Translations under genes and position numbers: made by a program
Assembly (NCBI GenBank): GCA_017960985.1
Contig: JAGCYD010000063.1
Location: forward strand, 1 to 64,000
Source of the DNA: Bacteroidaceae bacterium
GTDB taxonomy: Bacteria; Bacteroidota; Bacteroidia; Bacteroidales; Bacteroidaceae
Length of the DNA: 64,000 nt
Direction: 5' to 3'
The notes under the pieces: generated by a model
Told to the model about the DNA's origin: nothing
Databases searched by the model: none
Seen by the model: the letters and a program-made list of their open reading frames with translations, nothing else
Part shown: positions 16,344-23,610 of the stretch, one piece after another
How positions within the stretch are numbered: position 1 is the stretch's first letter
Layout of the letters: each line of letters opens with the position of its first letter

Positions 16344-16923
16344 CCTATCATTCTTAATTCTTATTTCTTCATTCTTAATTATGTTTTCATCCTGCAACGA
16401 TGAAGACGAAGCCCCCTATCCCAGCATCGTGACCGAGTTGGCCGACGGCATCACCAATGCCAGCGGAACGATGTACAAGATAGTGCTCGACGACGATACC
16501 GAATACTCGCTCACCAATCCACTCACAGGACTCAAGCCAAGCACCATATATCGCGTCCTTGCAGGCTATACTATCGCGAATGACGAAGCGGAGCTTCGCT
16601 CGCTGTCTAACGTAACTGTCCTACGCGACTCGACCAGTAGGGCTACGAGTGACCCCATAGGTGTCGTCAGCCTGTGGCGTACGAGACGATACATCAACCT
16701 GCACCTCTGCCCCAAGACAAAGGGCGGTCGCCAATACTGGGGTTTCATCGTGGAGAACATCGAGGGACGGCACGCCTGTCTGCGCCTACATCATCGCCAG
16801 AACGACGACCCCACAGCCTATTCCACCGATGTCTATGCCTCACTCCCCCTCGAACTGGTTGATGCCGACCAGTTTACCATCCGTATCGAGACCTTCGATG
16901 GCACTAAGGAGTGGGAGCTATAG
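16327..16923 (+). CDS. NigD-like lipoprotein
   Basis: 198 aa. Signal peptide and lipobox ending in MFSSC (Cys near 24), then acidic NDEDEAPYPS. The middle (YKIVLDDDTEYSL, GLKPSTIYRVLAGY) and C-terminal beta-rich part resemble the NigD-like family, named from a Bacteroides bacteriocin-linked locus but widespread and of unclear function. The start overlaps the acyltransferase by 17 bp. No bacteriocin genes are nearby, so the name implies similarity only. Confidence 0.65.
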   Translation: MNKLFSLSFLILISSFLIMFSSCNDEDEAPYPSIVTELADGITNASGTMYKIVLDDDTEYSLTNPLTGLKPSTIYRVLAGYTIANDEAELRSLSNVTVLRDSTSRATSDPIGVVSLWRTRRYINLHLCPKTKGGRQYWGFIVENIEGRHACLRLHHRQNDDPTAYSTDVYASLPLELVDADQFTIRIETFDGTKEWEL

Positions 16924-17011
16924 CCTTTGTTTTCGTTTGGTTAAAAAATGTTAAATGGGGGGGTGAATAACGATTCCGCTAAAAAAAGTTTCGTAATCAG
17001 GATATTATACA

Positions 17012-17019
17012 TACCTTTG
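17012..17019 (+). promoter_or_regulatory. -7 box of the lipocalin-like lipoprotein gene
   Basis: TACCTTTG, 39 nt before the ATG at 17059, with a TTTC -33 element about 19 bp upstream. Confidence 0.6.
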
Positions 17020-17058
17020 TCAAAAGCAACTTTATTACTAACCCTAAAAACTATCACT

Positions 17059-18381
17059 ATGAAAACAACATTCAAATGGCTTGCCGCCCTATTCGTAATG
17101 ATTATGGGCGCATTCGTGTTTACCTCTTGTGGAGATGACGACGACCCCATTCCCGTACCTCCTACTCTTGCCCAGCTCATCGGCACATGGACAGTCACAA
17201 GCAGTACGAATGAGGGACCCAGAGAAGGTACCGTCCTCACCTTCAACGAGAATGGAACCGTGACCACAAGCGATGGTAGTGGAGAATTCGCCTACGACCC
17301 AGAGACGGGATACTTTGAAATCAACATCGATGGATTAGGAGAAATAATAGGCACTATCACCATTAATGGTTCCGTTGCTACGGTGAATTACACTATGGAT
17401 GGCGAAAGCAGTAGTTTCAAGATGAAGAAAGGCACCTCTGGTGGTGGCAGTTATCCCGCAAAGTCCGACCTTTACGGAACATGGCTGATGACCAGCGCAA
17501 CGGAAAGCGGAACTCCCGTAGGCGCTCTATTCACGATAAAGAGCGATGGAAGTATCGCGATGAAAGGCAACGGAACCGCATTCCCCGATGCCGACGGCAC
17601 ATACACCTATAGCTCCGCCAACGGACAAATGCACATCGAATTCCCAGACATGATTGAGATGACGGGTACCGCTTCGCTCTCGGGCGACAACCTGACCTTG
17701 AGCTATACCAACCATGGAAGCGCACAAAACGTCGTTCTGCAGAAGTATAACGGCGGCGGTGGCGGCGGAGGAGGCGACGAGACCGACTGGGACGAAATCG
17801 ATGGTTGGAAGGCAACCTACAGCGAGAATACAAGTATTATCCCCCTGAACACACCCATCAAACTCAACGAAGAGAACAATACCGCTCTGCTGAATGGAGA
17901 TAACTATACTTTCGACGAAGAGTACGATTCGGAAGACGAATGCTTGAGATATACCTTCTTTGACGAGAATAATCAGGAGGTAGCTCGCCTGAAGTGCAAC
18001 TATGTACAGAACGGCAATGTACTCAACGGACAGATCAAGGTGTATACTGGAAGCTCATGGACTGACAGATACGGCGTCACCTTCACGAAGGACGACTATA
18101 CCGTTCCTTCCAGCGGCATCAAGGGACGCTGGAGAATGACTGACCACAACATGGGAGAACAGGGTCCTGATGTAGGTGAAATATTGGTATTTGGAGATGC
18201 TGGCGAATTGTATGTCGAAGGCGATTATAAGATTGGCTCCTATTCATACAATAGTAGCACCCAAGAACTCTACATTAGCATGATAGACGCAACTGGCACC
18301 CTTGAGACTACAGGTTGGACAACAGGCTCAACGGCTACATTCACATTGGGTGGCATTTATGTAACTCTCCAGAAACTTTAA
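17059..18381 (+). CDS. Multi-domain lipocalin-like lipoprotein, 440 aa
   Basis: Lipoprotein signal MKTTFKWLAALFVMIMGAFV ending FTSC. After an acidic linker, repeated units start with a G-x-W motif and contain thr/ser-rich beta strands: LIGTWTVTSS, LYGTWLMTSA, and GIKGRWRMTD near the C-terminus, with a more divergent unit (DGWKATYSEN) between. A run of eight glycines (GGGGGGGG, ~residue 237) acts as linker. This is the pattern of lipocalin-like domains common in Bacteroidetes surface lipoproteins; ligand unknown. An ATG at 16948 is in frame but lies before the promoter and signal peptide, so 17059 was chosen. A terminator follows. Confidence 0.75.
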   Translation: MKTTFKWLAALFVMIMGAFVFTSCGDDDDPIPVPPTLAQLIGTWTVTSSTNEGPREGTVLTFNENGTVTTSDGSGEFAYDPETGYFEINIDGLGEIIGTITINGSVATVNYTMDGESSSFKMKKGTSGGGSYPAKSDLYGTWLMTSATESGTPVGALFTIKSDGSIAMKGNGTAFPDADGTYTYSSANGQMHIEFPDMIEMTGTASLSGDNLTLSYTNHGSAQNVVLQKYNGGGGGGGGDETDWDEIDGWKATYSENTSIIPLNTPIKLNEENNTALLNGDNYTFDEEYDSEDECLRYTFFDENNQEVARLKCNYVQNGNVLNGQIKVYTGSSWTDRYGVTFTKDDYTVPSSGIKGRWRMTDHNMGEQGPDVGEILVFGDAGELYVEGDYKIGSYSYNSSTQELYISMIDATGTLETTGWTTGSTATFTLGGIYVTLQKL

Positions 18382-18401
18382 CCAGTTTCTATGTATAAGA
18401 A

Positions 18402-18435
18402 AGAGGCGCGCCCCGTTGGGACGCGTCTCTTTTTT
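18402..18435 (+). terminator. Terminator after the lipocalin-like gene
   Basis: 13-nt arms (AGAGGCGCGCCCC / GGGACGCGTCTCT, with G-U pairs), 3-nt loop, then a run of T. Confidence 0.75.
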
Positions 18436-18515
18436 GTGTGTATGAAAAGTATTTTGTACCTTTGAGCCTCTTCAAGACTCGAAGGTAGGCGGCACCTCTG
18501 AAAACTGCAAAGAAA

Positions 18516-18547
18516 TTTGCGTTTTCGCTCGGTTTGCACTACCTTTG
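18516..18547 (+). promoter_or_regulatory. mnmA promoter
   Basis: TTTG (inside AAATTTGCG), 20 bp, TACCTTTG; the -7 box ends 18 nt before the ATG at 18566. Confidence 0.7.
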
Positions 18548-18565
18548 AGGCCAAATAGCATCGGC

Positions 18566-19753
18566 ATGAAGAATATTGCGGTTCTTATCTCCGGCGGCGT
18601 AGATTCCGCCGTAGTCGTTCACCAACTTTGCGAGCAAGGCTATCGTCCCGACTTGCATTACATCAAGATTGGTATGGAAGGCGAAGATTCGTCGTGCTCC
18701 GCTGAAGAGGATATCGAACTCTCCCAAGCAACAGCCCGCAAGTACGGGCTGAAACTGGAAGTCACTGACCTGCAGAAAGAATACTGGGAACAGGTAGTGG
18801 GCTACGCCATCGAGCGCGTGAAGCAAGGACTGACACCCAATCCCGATGTGATGTGCAACCGCTTCATCAAATTCGGAGCCTTCGAGGAACGCATCGGCAA
18901 GGACTACGACCTCGTTGCCACAGGGCATTATGCGACACGCTACCTCCCCCTACCCCCTCCCAAGGAGGGGGCGTCAGTCACAGCCTCTTCAATCCTTCCA
19001 ACTGAATTTGACTTTGTAGTGGATGCAAGCACCTTTCCCCCCTCCTTGGGAGGGGGTAGGGGGAGGTTCTACTTAGGCACCGCCAAAGACCCCGTAAAGG
19101 ACCAAACAGACTTCCTCGCACAACTTTCCTACGACCAACTTCGTCACACCATCTTCCCTATCGGACATCTGATGAAGGAGGAGGTACGCGAGATTGCCCT
19201 CAAGGCTGGACTACCTTCGGCACGAAGGAAGGATAGTCAAGGCATCTGCTTCTTGGGCAAGATTAACTACAACGACTTCCTACGCAAGTTTATGGGCGAA
19301 AAGGAAGGACGCGTGATAGACATCGAAACAGGAAAGGTCGTAGGCACACATCGAGGCTACTGGTTCCACACCATCGGTCAGCGCAAAGGTCTGGGACTGG
19401 GCGGCGGCCCTTGGTTCGTCGTCAAGAAGAACATCAAGAAGAACATCATCTTCGTGGCTCATGGTTGGGATACGCAACTCCAGTATGGACACGACTTCCG
19501 TCTGGCCGATATGCACTTCATTACAGCCAATCCGTGGGATTCTTCTCACCCAGAGGGAATCCCCATCACTTTCAAGGTGCGGCATGTCGATCATTTCATG
19601 CAAGGCACCATCACACTCGATGATGAAGGCTACCACATTCATTCAGACCAACCTATACAAGGCATTGCCCCTGGGCAGTTCGGCTGTATCTACGATGCCG
19701 AACACCGCATCTGCTATGGCAGTGGTGAAATCGGTATCTATAAAGAACGATAA
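18566..19753 (+). CDS. mnmA: tRNA-specific 2-thiouridylase MnmA with in-frame palindromic insert
   Basis: 395 aa. Transfers sulfur to U34 of tRNA-Lys/Glu/Gln. Signatures: PP-loop SGGVDSAVV, catalytic cysteines in [13 protein letters not shown] and SQGICFLG, and [18 protein letters not shown]. Residues about 126-168, between GHYATRY and the [13 protein letters not shown] block, are an insertion of exactly 126 nt (42 codons) bounded by a perfect 30-bp inverted repeat; most MnmA proteins have only a short hairpin there. Both catalytic cysteines remain, so activity is plausible. A TTG at 18545 is in frame but overlaps the -7 box, so the ATG is preferred. Followed at 12 bp by a secreted protein gene. 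Confidence 0.95.
   Translation: MKNIAVLISGGVDSAVVVHQLCEQGYRPDLHYIKIGMEGEDSSCSAEEDIELSQATARKYGLKLEVTDLQKEYWEQVVGYAIERVKQGLTPNPDVMCNRFIKFGAFEERIGKDYDLVATGHYATRYLPLPPPKEGASVTASSILPTEFDFVVDASTFPPSLGGGRGRFYLGTAKDPVKDQTDFLAQLSYDQLRHTIFPIGHLMKEEVREIALKAGLPSARRKDSQGICFLGKINYNDFLRKFMGEKEGRVIDIETGKVVGTHRGYWFHTIGQRKGLGLGGGPWFVVKKNIKKNIIFVAHGWDTQLQYGHDFRLADMHFITANPWDSSHPEGIPITFKVRHVDHFMQGTITLDDEGYHIHSDQPIQGIAPGQFGCIYDAEHRICYGSGEIGIYKER
18942..19067 (+). repeat. 126-bp element with perfect 30-bp terminal inverted repeats inside mnmA
   Basis: Arm 1 18942-18971 begins ACCTCCCCCTACCCCCTCCC; arm 2 19038-19067 is its exact reverse complement. The spacer is 66 bp. The length is a multiple of three, and neither arm nor spacer has an in-frame stop. 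The mRNA would form a 30-bp GC-rich stem inside the coding region. Related single arms occur in mtaB, pnuT and the pnuT upstream gap. Confidence 0.85.
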
Positions 19754-19765
19754 TAACACTAACAT

Positions 19766-20341
19766 ATGAAAAAGATTCTCTTTATTGTCACCCTTGCCCT
19801 CACCTACATAGGAGTAAACGCACAGACCAACCTTGTCGGTCGCGTCTATTACAACGAGAACATTATGTCCAACGAAATCAATGACATGCTAAAGGACATA
19901 GACAAGGAAATGGCCGAGAGCAAGGCAAAAGCCATCGAGGAAGCCGAGAAGAAGAAGGGACGAAAACTTACCACAGAGGAAATCGCCAAAATTGACAAAG
20001 AGATGAAAGAGGCCAAGGAACTGGCCAATGCTATGAAAAAAGGTATGAAGGTATCTATCACCATCACCTTCAAGGATGAAAACATTATGACAGCAAAAAT
20101 AAAGATGAATGTCTCCGATGACATCTTGAAAGCAGCTGGTGTAAGTTGGGCCAAACGCAAAGCAATAAAACTTGCCACATCCATATCACCTACCGAAAAG
20201 ACAAATTACTTTGTTAAGGATAATCTCATCATTTGTGATGACGGCAAGGAAAAGGACACCCTGAAGATTAGTAATGACGGAAAGTATCTTTACGGCAAGT
20301 TTGAAAAGAATCAGCCCTTTACCCTAACCCGCACTCAATAA
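19766..20341 (+). CDS. Secreted protein of unknown function, 191 aa
   Basis: Signal peptide MKKILFIVTLALTYIGVNA ending before Q. Residues ~30-95 are strongly charged and helical, with many Lys/Glu (KAIEEAEKKKGRKLTTEE), probably a coiled coil. The C-terminal half is beta-like with repeated Lys/Asn/Asp. Not recognised as a named family. It may be transcribed with mnmA (12-bp gap), though the functions look unrelated. Ends tail-to-tail 20 bp from pnuT. Confidence 0.65.
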   Translation: MKKILFIVTLALTYIGVNAQTNLVGRVYYNENIMSNEINDMLKDIDKEMAESKAKAIEEAEKKKGRKLTTEEIAKIDKEMKEAKELANAMKKGMKVSITITFKDENIMTAKIKMNVSDDILKAAGVSWAKRKAIKLATSISPTEKTNYFVKDNLIICDDGKEKDTLKISNDGKYLYGKFEKNQPFTLTRTQ

Positions 20342-20361
20342 CAAGGAGAAACAAAAGAAAG

Positions 20362-20973
20362 CTACTTGTCTGCCATTTCATTCCTCATCATTCGCTTCCA
20401 CCTGCGATAGCCAAGTATAGCAATCACAACATAGAGGGCATAAAGCGAAGCCTTAAAAGGTATGTCCTTATAGAAGTAAAGCGCCGAAGTCACCACATCG
20501 ACGACAATCCAAATAAACCATTGTTCCAGATATTTGCGCGCCAATGCCCAAATGCCTACGATACTAAGGGCTGTAGTGAAACTGTCGGCCAAAGGTACAT
20601 TGCTGTTGGTGTAGATAACCAATAGCCAATAGATAAAGGCCCACAGAGCAAGAGCAACGCCAGTACAAAGCAAGGCTTGACGCAAAGGGAAGTGAACAAC
20701 CTCTCCCCCAGCCCTCCCCGAAAGGGAGGGGACTTTCTGCCAGTTCCACCATCCATACATCGTCATAGCCAGATAGTAGAACTCCATACCACAATCGGCA
20801 TAGAGTCCTTTCTGGTAATAGAGTACAATGCCTAAGGTTTGCATCGCGAAACCTACCGCCCACATCCACACACTGGCGCGATACTCCAAAAGGATATACG
20901 CCAAGCCAAGGACTGTAGTTACAACATCTAAGATGTTAACTGAAAATGGAAAATTGAAAATGGGAAAGTCCAT
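20362..20973 (-). CDS. pnuT: PnuT-type thiamine transporter (PnuC family)
   Basis: 203 aa, about seven transmembrane helices, with PnuC-family features (WNWQK region, FTTALSIVGIWALARKYLEQ, WFIWIVVDVV). PnuC proteins carry nicotinamide riboside, but in Bacteroidetes a subgroup, PnuT, is linked to TPP riboswitches and carries thiamine. Here it lies 55 bp after a TonB receptor preceded by a TPP riboswitch, so thiamine is the better guess. Residues ~81-92 (PSLSGRAGGEV) are a palindromic repeat insertion in the loop after WNWQK. The thiamine kinase gene often found next to it (tnr3) is absent. The start could also be slightly further downstream. Confidence 0.82.
   Translation of the reverse strand: MDFPIFNFPFSVNILDVVTTVLGLAYILLEYRASVWMWAVGFAMQTLGIVLYYQKGLYADCGMEFYYLAMTMYGWWNWQKVPSLSGRAGGEVVHFPLRQALLCTGVALALWAFIYWLLVIYTNSNVPLADSFTTALSIVGIWALARKYLEQWFIWIVVDVVTSALYFYKDIPFKASLYALYVVIAILGYRRWKRMMRNEMADK
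20698..20733 (-). repeat. GC-rich palindromic element inside pnuT
   Basis: CCCTCCCCGAAAGGGAGGGG core flanked by AACCTCTCCCCCAG, the same layout as one arm of the mnmA element. In frame, in a loop between predicted membrane helices. Confidence 0.65.
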
Positions 20974-20986
20974 GATTCATATAATT

Positions 20987-21028
20987 ACTCCTCTCGCCAT
21001 TTGGAGAGTGGTTTAGAGGGTGAGGTTT
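20987..21028 (-). repeat. Related palindromic element filling the gap between the TonB receptor and pnuT
   Basis: On the minus strand it starts AAACCTCACCCTCTAAACC right after the receptor stop and ends in CGAGAGGAGT before pnuT; CTCTCC AAAT GGCGAG forms the stem. A degenerate version of the mnmA arm. Confidence 0.5.
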
Positions 21029-23434
21029 TTAGAACTTAAGCGTAATATTTCCCATTGCCGTGAAGCCAGCCATTGGGATGTAACCAATTTGGTAGTAGCG
21101 ACTCGACTCGGGATAGGCTGCACCGACGATACTACTATATACCCAACCGCTGTTGGCATAGTGACGATTGAAGATATTGTTGAGATTCACGCCGAACAAA
21201 ATGTGCTTCAATCCCTTTTTAGCGACCTTAAGGTCATAGCCGAGGTGGATATTAGTCTGCGTATATTTGGGCAGTGAGCGGTCTTTGTTCGCGGTATTGT
21301 CAAGATATTGGCGCGATACGAAATTGGTGTGCCAAGTTGCCTCGAATCCCTTGATATGGAAGTCGGCAAAGCCGTTGACAATGGCCGTTGGCGAGAAAGC
21401 CAGCGTAGAATTGTCGTAATGAACGACGGTGGGGTCAAGTTCGTTCCACGCATCATCATAGGTTGCCACCACCTCGTCGAAGTCACAAATGGCATTGTGG
21501 CTGATTGCAGCATTAGCCTCGAGACGGAACCACTTCGTCACATCCACACCAGCCATCACCTCAATGCCCTGACGATAACTGCGACGAATATTCGTTGTCA
21601 GGTTCTCACCAATATCGCTCACCTCGCCTGTCTGCACAAACTGGTCGTGGTAATGCATCGTGTAGAGTGCCACGCTGGCGTACCAACGATTGGCCGTATA
21701 ACTATAGCCCAGTTCCAAATCGTGCAGCGTCTCGGGGCGTGGAGCAGGATAATGACCATTGTCCGTAAAGTTGTTACGCTCTGGTTCGCGATGGCTCAAA
21801 GCATAACTAAGGTAGGCGTTGTGGCCACCCTTGTGGAACGAGAAACCTGCTTTAGGATTCAGGAAATCGTAGTTCTTCGAGATATTCAGTTGGTGGGCAG
21901 CATACGAGCCATCTTCCTGTTTGATGAATTTATCGTTGTTACCATTGGTAAGGAAGTTCACATGACGATACTGCACATCGGCAAACACATCCCAAGCCTT
22001 GGTGATGTGGTACATGCCTTTCAGGAACATCTGGTCGTCGGTCTTCGTAGCGTCGCTATCGTAATACTTGTAACGACCCTTATCCGTAAAGAGGTCAGCA
22101 CGCAATTGGTCGTTGCTTGTATAGGTAAGGTAACCATAGTGATTCGCCTCAAAGTTCTGGAGCGACAAACCGCCGATGACATCCCAATGGTCATCCTTAT
22201 AATTGACATTCCACACCACGCCGTAGGTATTCTGCGTCAAACCTTTCTTGCGCACATAGTCCACATTTTTTGTCGAAGAGCCATCGGAAGCCGTTGCGGG
22301 CAGTCCGAATTTCTTCATACCGTTGTTCTGATAGCGAAACTCCTCATAGTAACCAAACCCATTGGTGTAGTGCAGTGTTCCCGTTGTTGACCAATGTTCG
22401 TTGATGCGCCATGAAAGGTTCAACAAGTTGTGATTCTGCCAGAAGTTGTCCGTGGTGCGAGGCCACAGCGAACCGTCCTTCATTTGATAGCGATGGATTT
22501 TGTAGTTGCCGTTCCCATCCTTATACACCGTATAGTCGGCAACACCTTCGAACATTTCATAAAGACTATTGTACTTGCCAAGTCCAGCCTTGTACATATC
22601 CTCGTAAGTACGGAAACCTTCGTAGGCATTCAGACTATAGTTGTCGTGTCCTGCCGTCACGCCGTTCCAAGCCTGTCCCGTGCGCTCATAGTTACCGATA
22701 TTCTTGTAACTGAGTTTCAGCGTTCCCTTCGTATTTATATAGGTAAGCCCACCGTAGTAACTGCCGCTGTTACCCTTCGTGCCGTGGATAAAGCCGTCAG
22801 TATGTGTGCCGTGATAGGCTCCATCAATGATGAGATGATTCTTCAACAGACCCGTTGAGAAGTTGCCACCATAGTTCCAAGTATTGTACGAGCCGCCAGA
22901 AACGGTCATTTGCAGTTCGGGCAGCGTATTGGGGAACTTTGTCGTCATAGCCACCGTACCGCCAAAGGCACCATCGCCATTCGTTGAGGTACCCACGCCG
23001 CGCTGTATCTGCACATTGGACAGCAGCGAGGCATACGAATTCGTATTCGCCCAGAACACACATTGGTCCTCGGGCGAGTTAAGGGGCACACCATCCAGCG
23101 TCACATTGATACGGCTATCCCCTGCTCCACGGATACGCATATAGGTGGTTCCTGTGCCCACACCATTCTCACTCCAAGCCATCACACCCGGTGTACGGGC
23201 AAACAGCAATGGCAGTTCGCGACCCGACCAAGCAAAGTCCTCCAATTCCCTTCGGTCTATCTTCGACACGGCAAAGGGCGCATTCGGCTGTCCCTTGACG
23301 GCCTTCACCACCACCTCGTTCAGTTCTTCGTGAAGAGAAGCAATACTATCCTCTCCATTTTCCACACTCCGCTCTCCACCAAAAGAGCCTTGGACCATGC
23401 CCATCAAGAGCACAGCAAAATACAATCTTTTCAT
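21029..23434 (-). CDS. TonB-dependent outer-membrane receptor, TPP-riboswitch controlled
   Basis: 801 aa from the ATG at 23434 (signal MKRLYFAVLLMGMVQGSFG). A plug domain (LHEELNEVVVKAVKGQPNAP, ARTPGVMAWSENGVGTGTTY, MRIRGAGDSRINVTLDGVPL) is followed by a ~650-residue beta-barrel ending in GFTAMGNITLKF with a terminal Phe. A start 27 bp upstream (23461) is also in frame. The gene follows a TPP riboswitch and precedes PnuT, so it very likely imports thiamine across the outer membrane, as described for the OMthi-PnuT systems of Bacteroides. No carboxypeptidase-like N-terminal domain of SusC type is seen, fitting a vitamin rather than a glycan receptor. Confidence 0.92.
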   Translation of the reverse strand: MKRLYFAVLLMGMVQGSFGGERSVENGEDSIASLHEELNEVVVKAVKGQPNAPFAVSKIDRRELEDFAWSGRELPLLFARTPGVMAWSENGVGTGTTYMRIRGAGDSRINVTLDGVPLNSPEDQCVFWANTNSYASLLSNVQIQRGVGTSTNGDGAFGGTVAMTTKFPNTLPELQMTVSGGSYNTWNYGGNFSTGLLKNHLIIDGAYHGTHTDGFIHGTKGNSGSYYGGLTYINTKGTLKLSYKNIGNYERTGQAWNGVTAGHDNYSLNAYEGFRTYEDMYKAGLGKYNSLYEMFEGVADYTVYKDGNGNYKIHRYQMKDGSLWPRTTDNFWQNHNLLNLSWRINEHWSTTGTLHYTNGFGYYEEFRYQNNGMKKFGLPATASDGSSTKNVDYVRKKGLTQNTYGVVWNVNYKDDHWDVIGGLSLQNFEANHYGYLTYTSNDQLRADLFTDKGRYKYYDSDATKTDDQMFLKGMYHITKAWDVFADVQYRHVNFLTNGNNDKFIKQEDGSYAAHQLNISKNYDFLNPKAGFSFHKGGHNAYLSYALSHREPERNNFTDNGHYPAPRPETLHDLELGYSYTANRWYASVALYTMHYHDQFVQTGEVSDIGENLTTNIRRSYRQGIEVMAGVDVTKWFRLEANAAISHNAICDFDEVVATYDDAWNELDPTVVHYDNSTLAFSPTAIVNGFADFHIKGFEATWHTNFVSRQYLDNTANKDRSLPKYTQTNIHLGYDLKVAKKGLKHILFGVNLNNIFNRHYANSGWVYSSIVGAAYPESSRYYQIGYIPMAGFTAMGNITLKF

Positions 23435-23463
23435 ATTCTTTATGCTTAATAAGTTGTCCATCT

Positions 23464-23537
23464 CTCTACGCCGGCATTACCCGGTTCAGATTCTTAGGGT
23501 CTATTCTCAGCCCTGCCAAAAGACAGGACACCCCTGA
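23464..23537 (-). ncRNA. TPP riboswitch (THI element)
   Basis: On the minus strand the conserved TPP aptamer blocks appear in order: AGGGGTGTCC, GGGCTGAGAATAGACCC, GAATCTGAACCGGGTAATGCC and GGCGTAGAGAGA. These match the CUGAGA and ACCYGAUCUGGRUAAURCCRGCGNAG boxes. It lies right before the TonB receptor gene. The -7 box is 11 nt upstream of its 5' end, so the aptamer occupies nearly the whole leader. The short distance to the ATG suggests control of translation rather than transcription. Confidence 0.93.
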
Positions 23538-23547
23538 TTTACGACTA

Positions 23548-23555
23548 CAAAATTA
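23548..23555 (-). promoter_or_regulatory. -7 box of the thiamine uptake operon
   Basis: TAATTTTG on the minus strand, 10-11 nt before the TPP aptamer. Confidence 0.65.
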
Positions 23556-23562
23556 CAAAAAA

Positions 23563-23589
23563 AGCGCAGGTTACACAAGAACCTGCGCT
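23563..23589 (-). terminator. Terminator of the etfB-etfA-acyl-CoA dehydrogenase operon
   Basis: 10-bp arms AGCGCAGGTT / AACCTGCGCT with A-run and T-run on the two sides; 21 bp past the dehydrogenase stop. Confidence 0.85.
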
Positions 23590-23610
23590 TTTTCTTATCG
23601 GAAATATGAT

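Noticed and set aside
16327..16923. Bacteriocin (nigrescin-like) locus because of the NigD-like gene
   Set aside because: No NigA/B/C-like genes nearby; neighbours are cell-wall and lipid genes.
16948..17058. Upstream ATG for the lipocalin-like lipoprotein
   Set aside because: It precedes the promoter box and would bury the signal peptide.
18545..18565. TTG start for mnmA
   Set aside because: It overlaps the -7 box; the ATG at 18566 matches the family start.
21308..22390. 360-codon open frame antisense to the TonB receptor
   Set aside because: The receptor is certain from plug and barrel motifs; the antisense product is unrecognisable.
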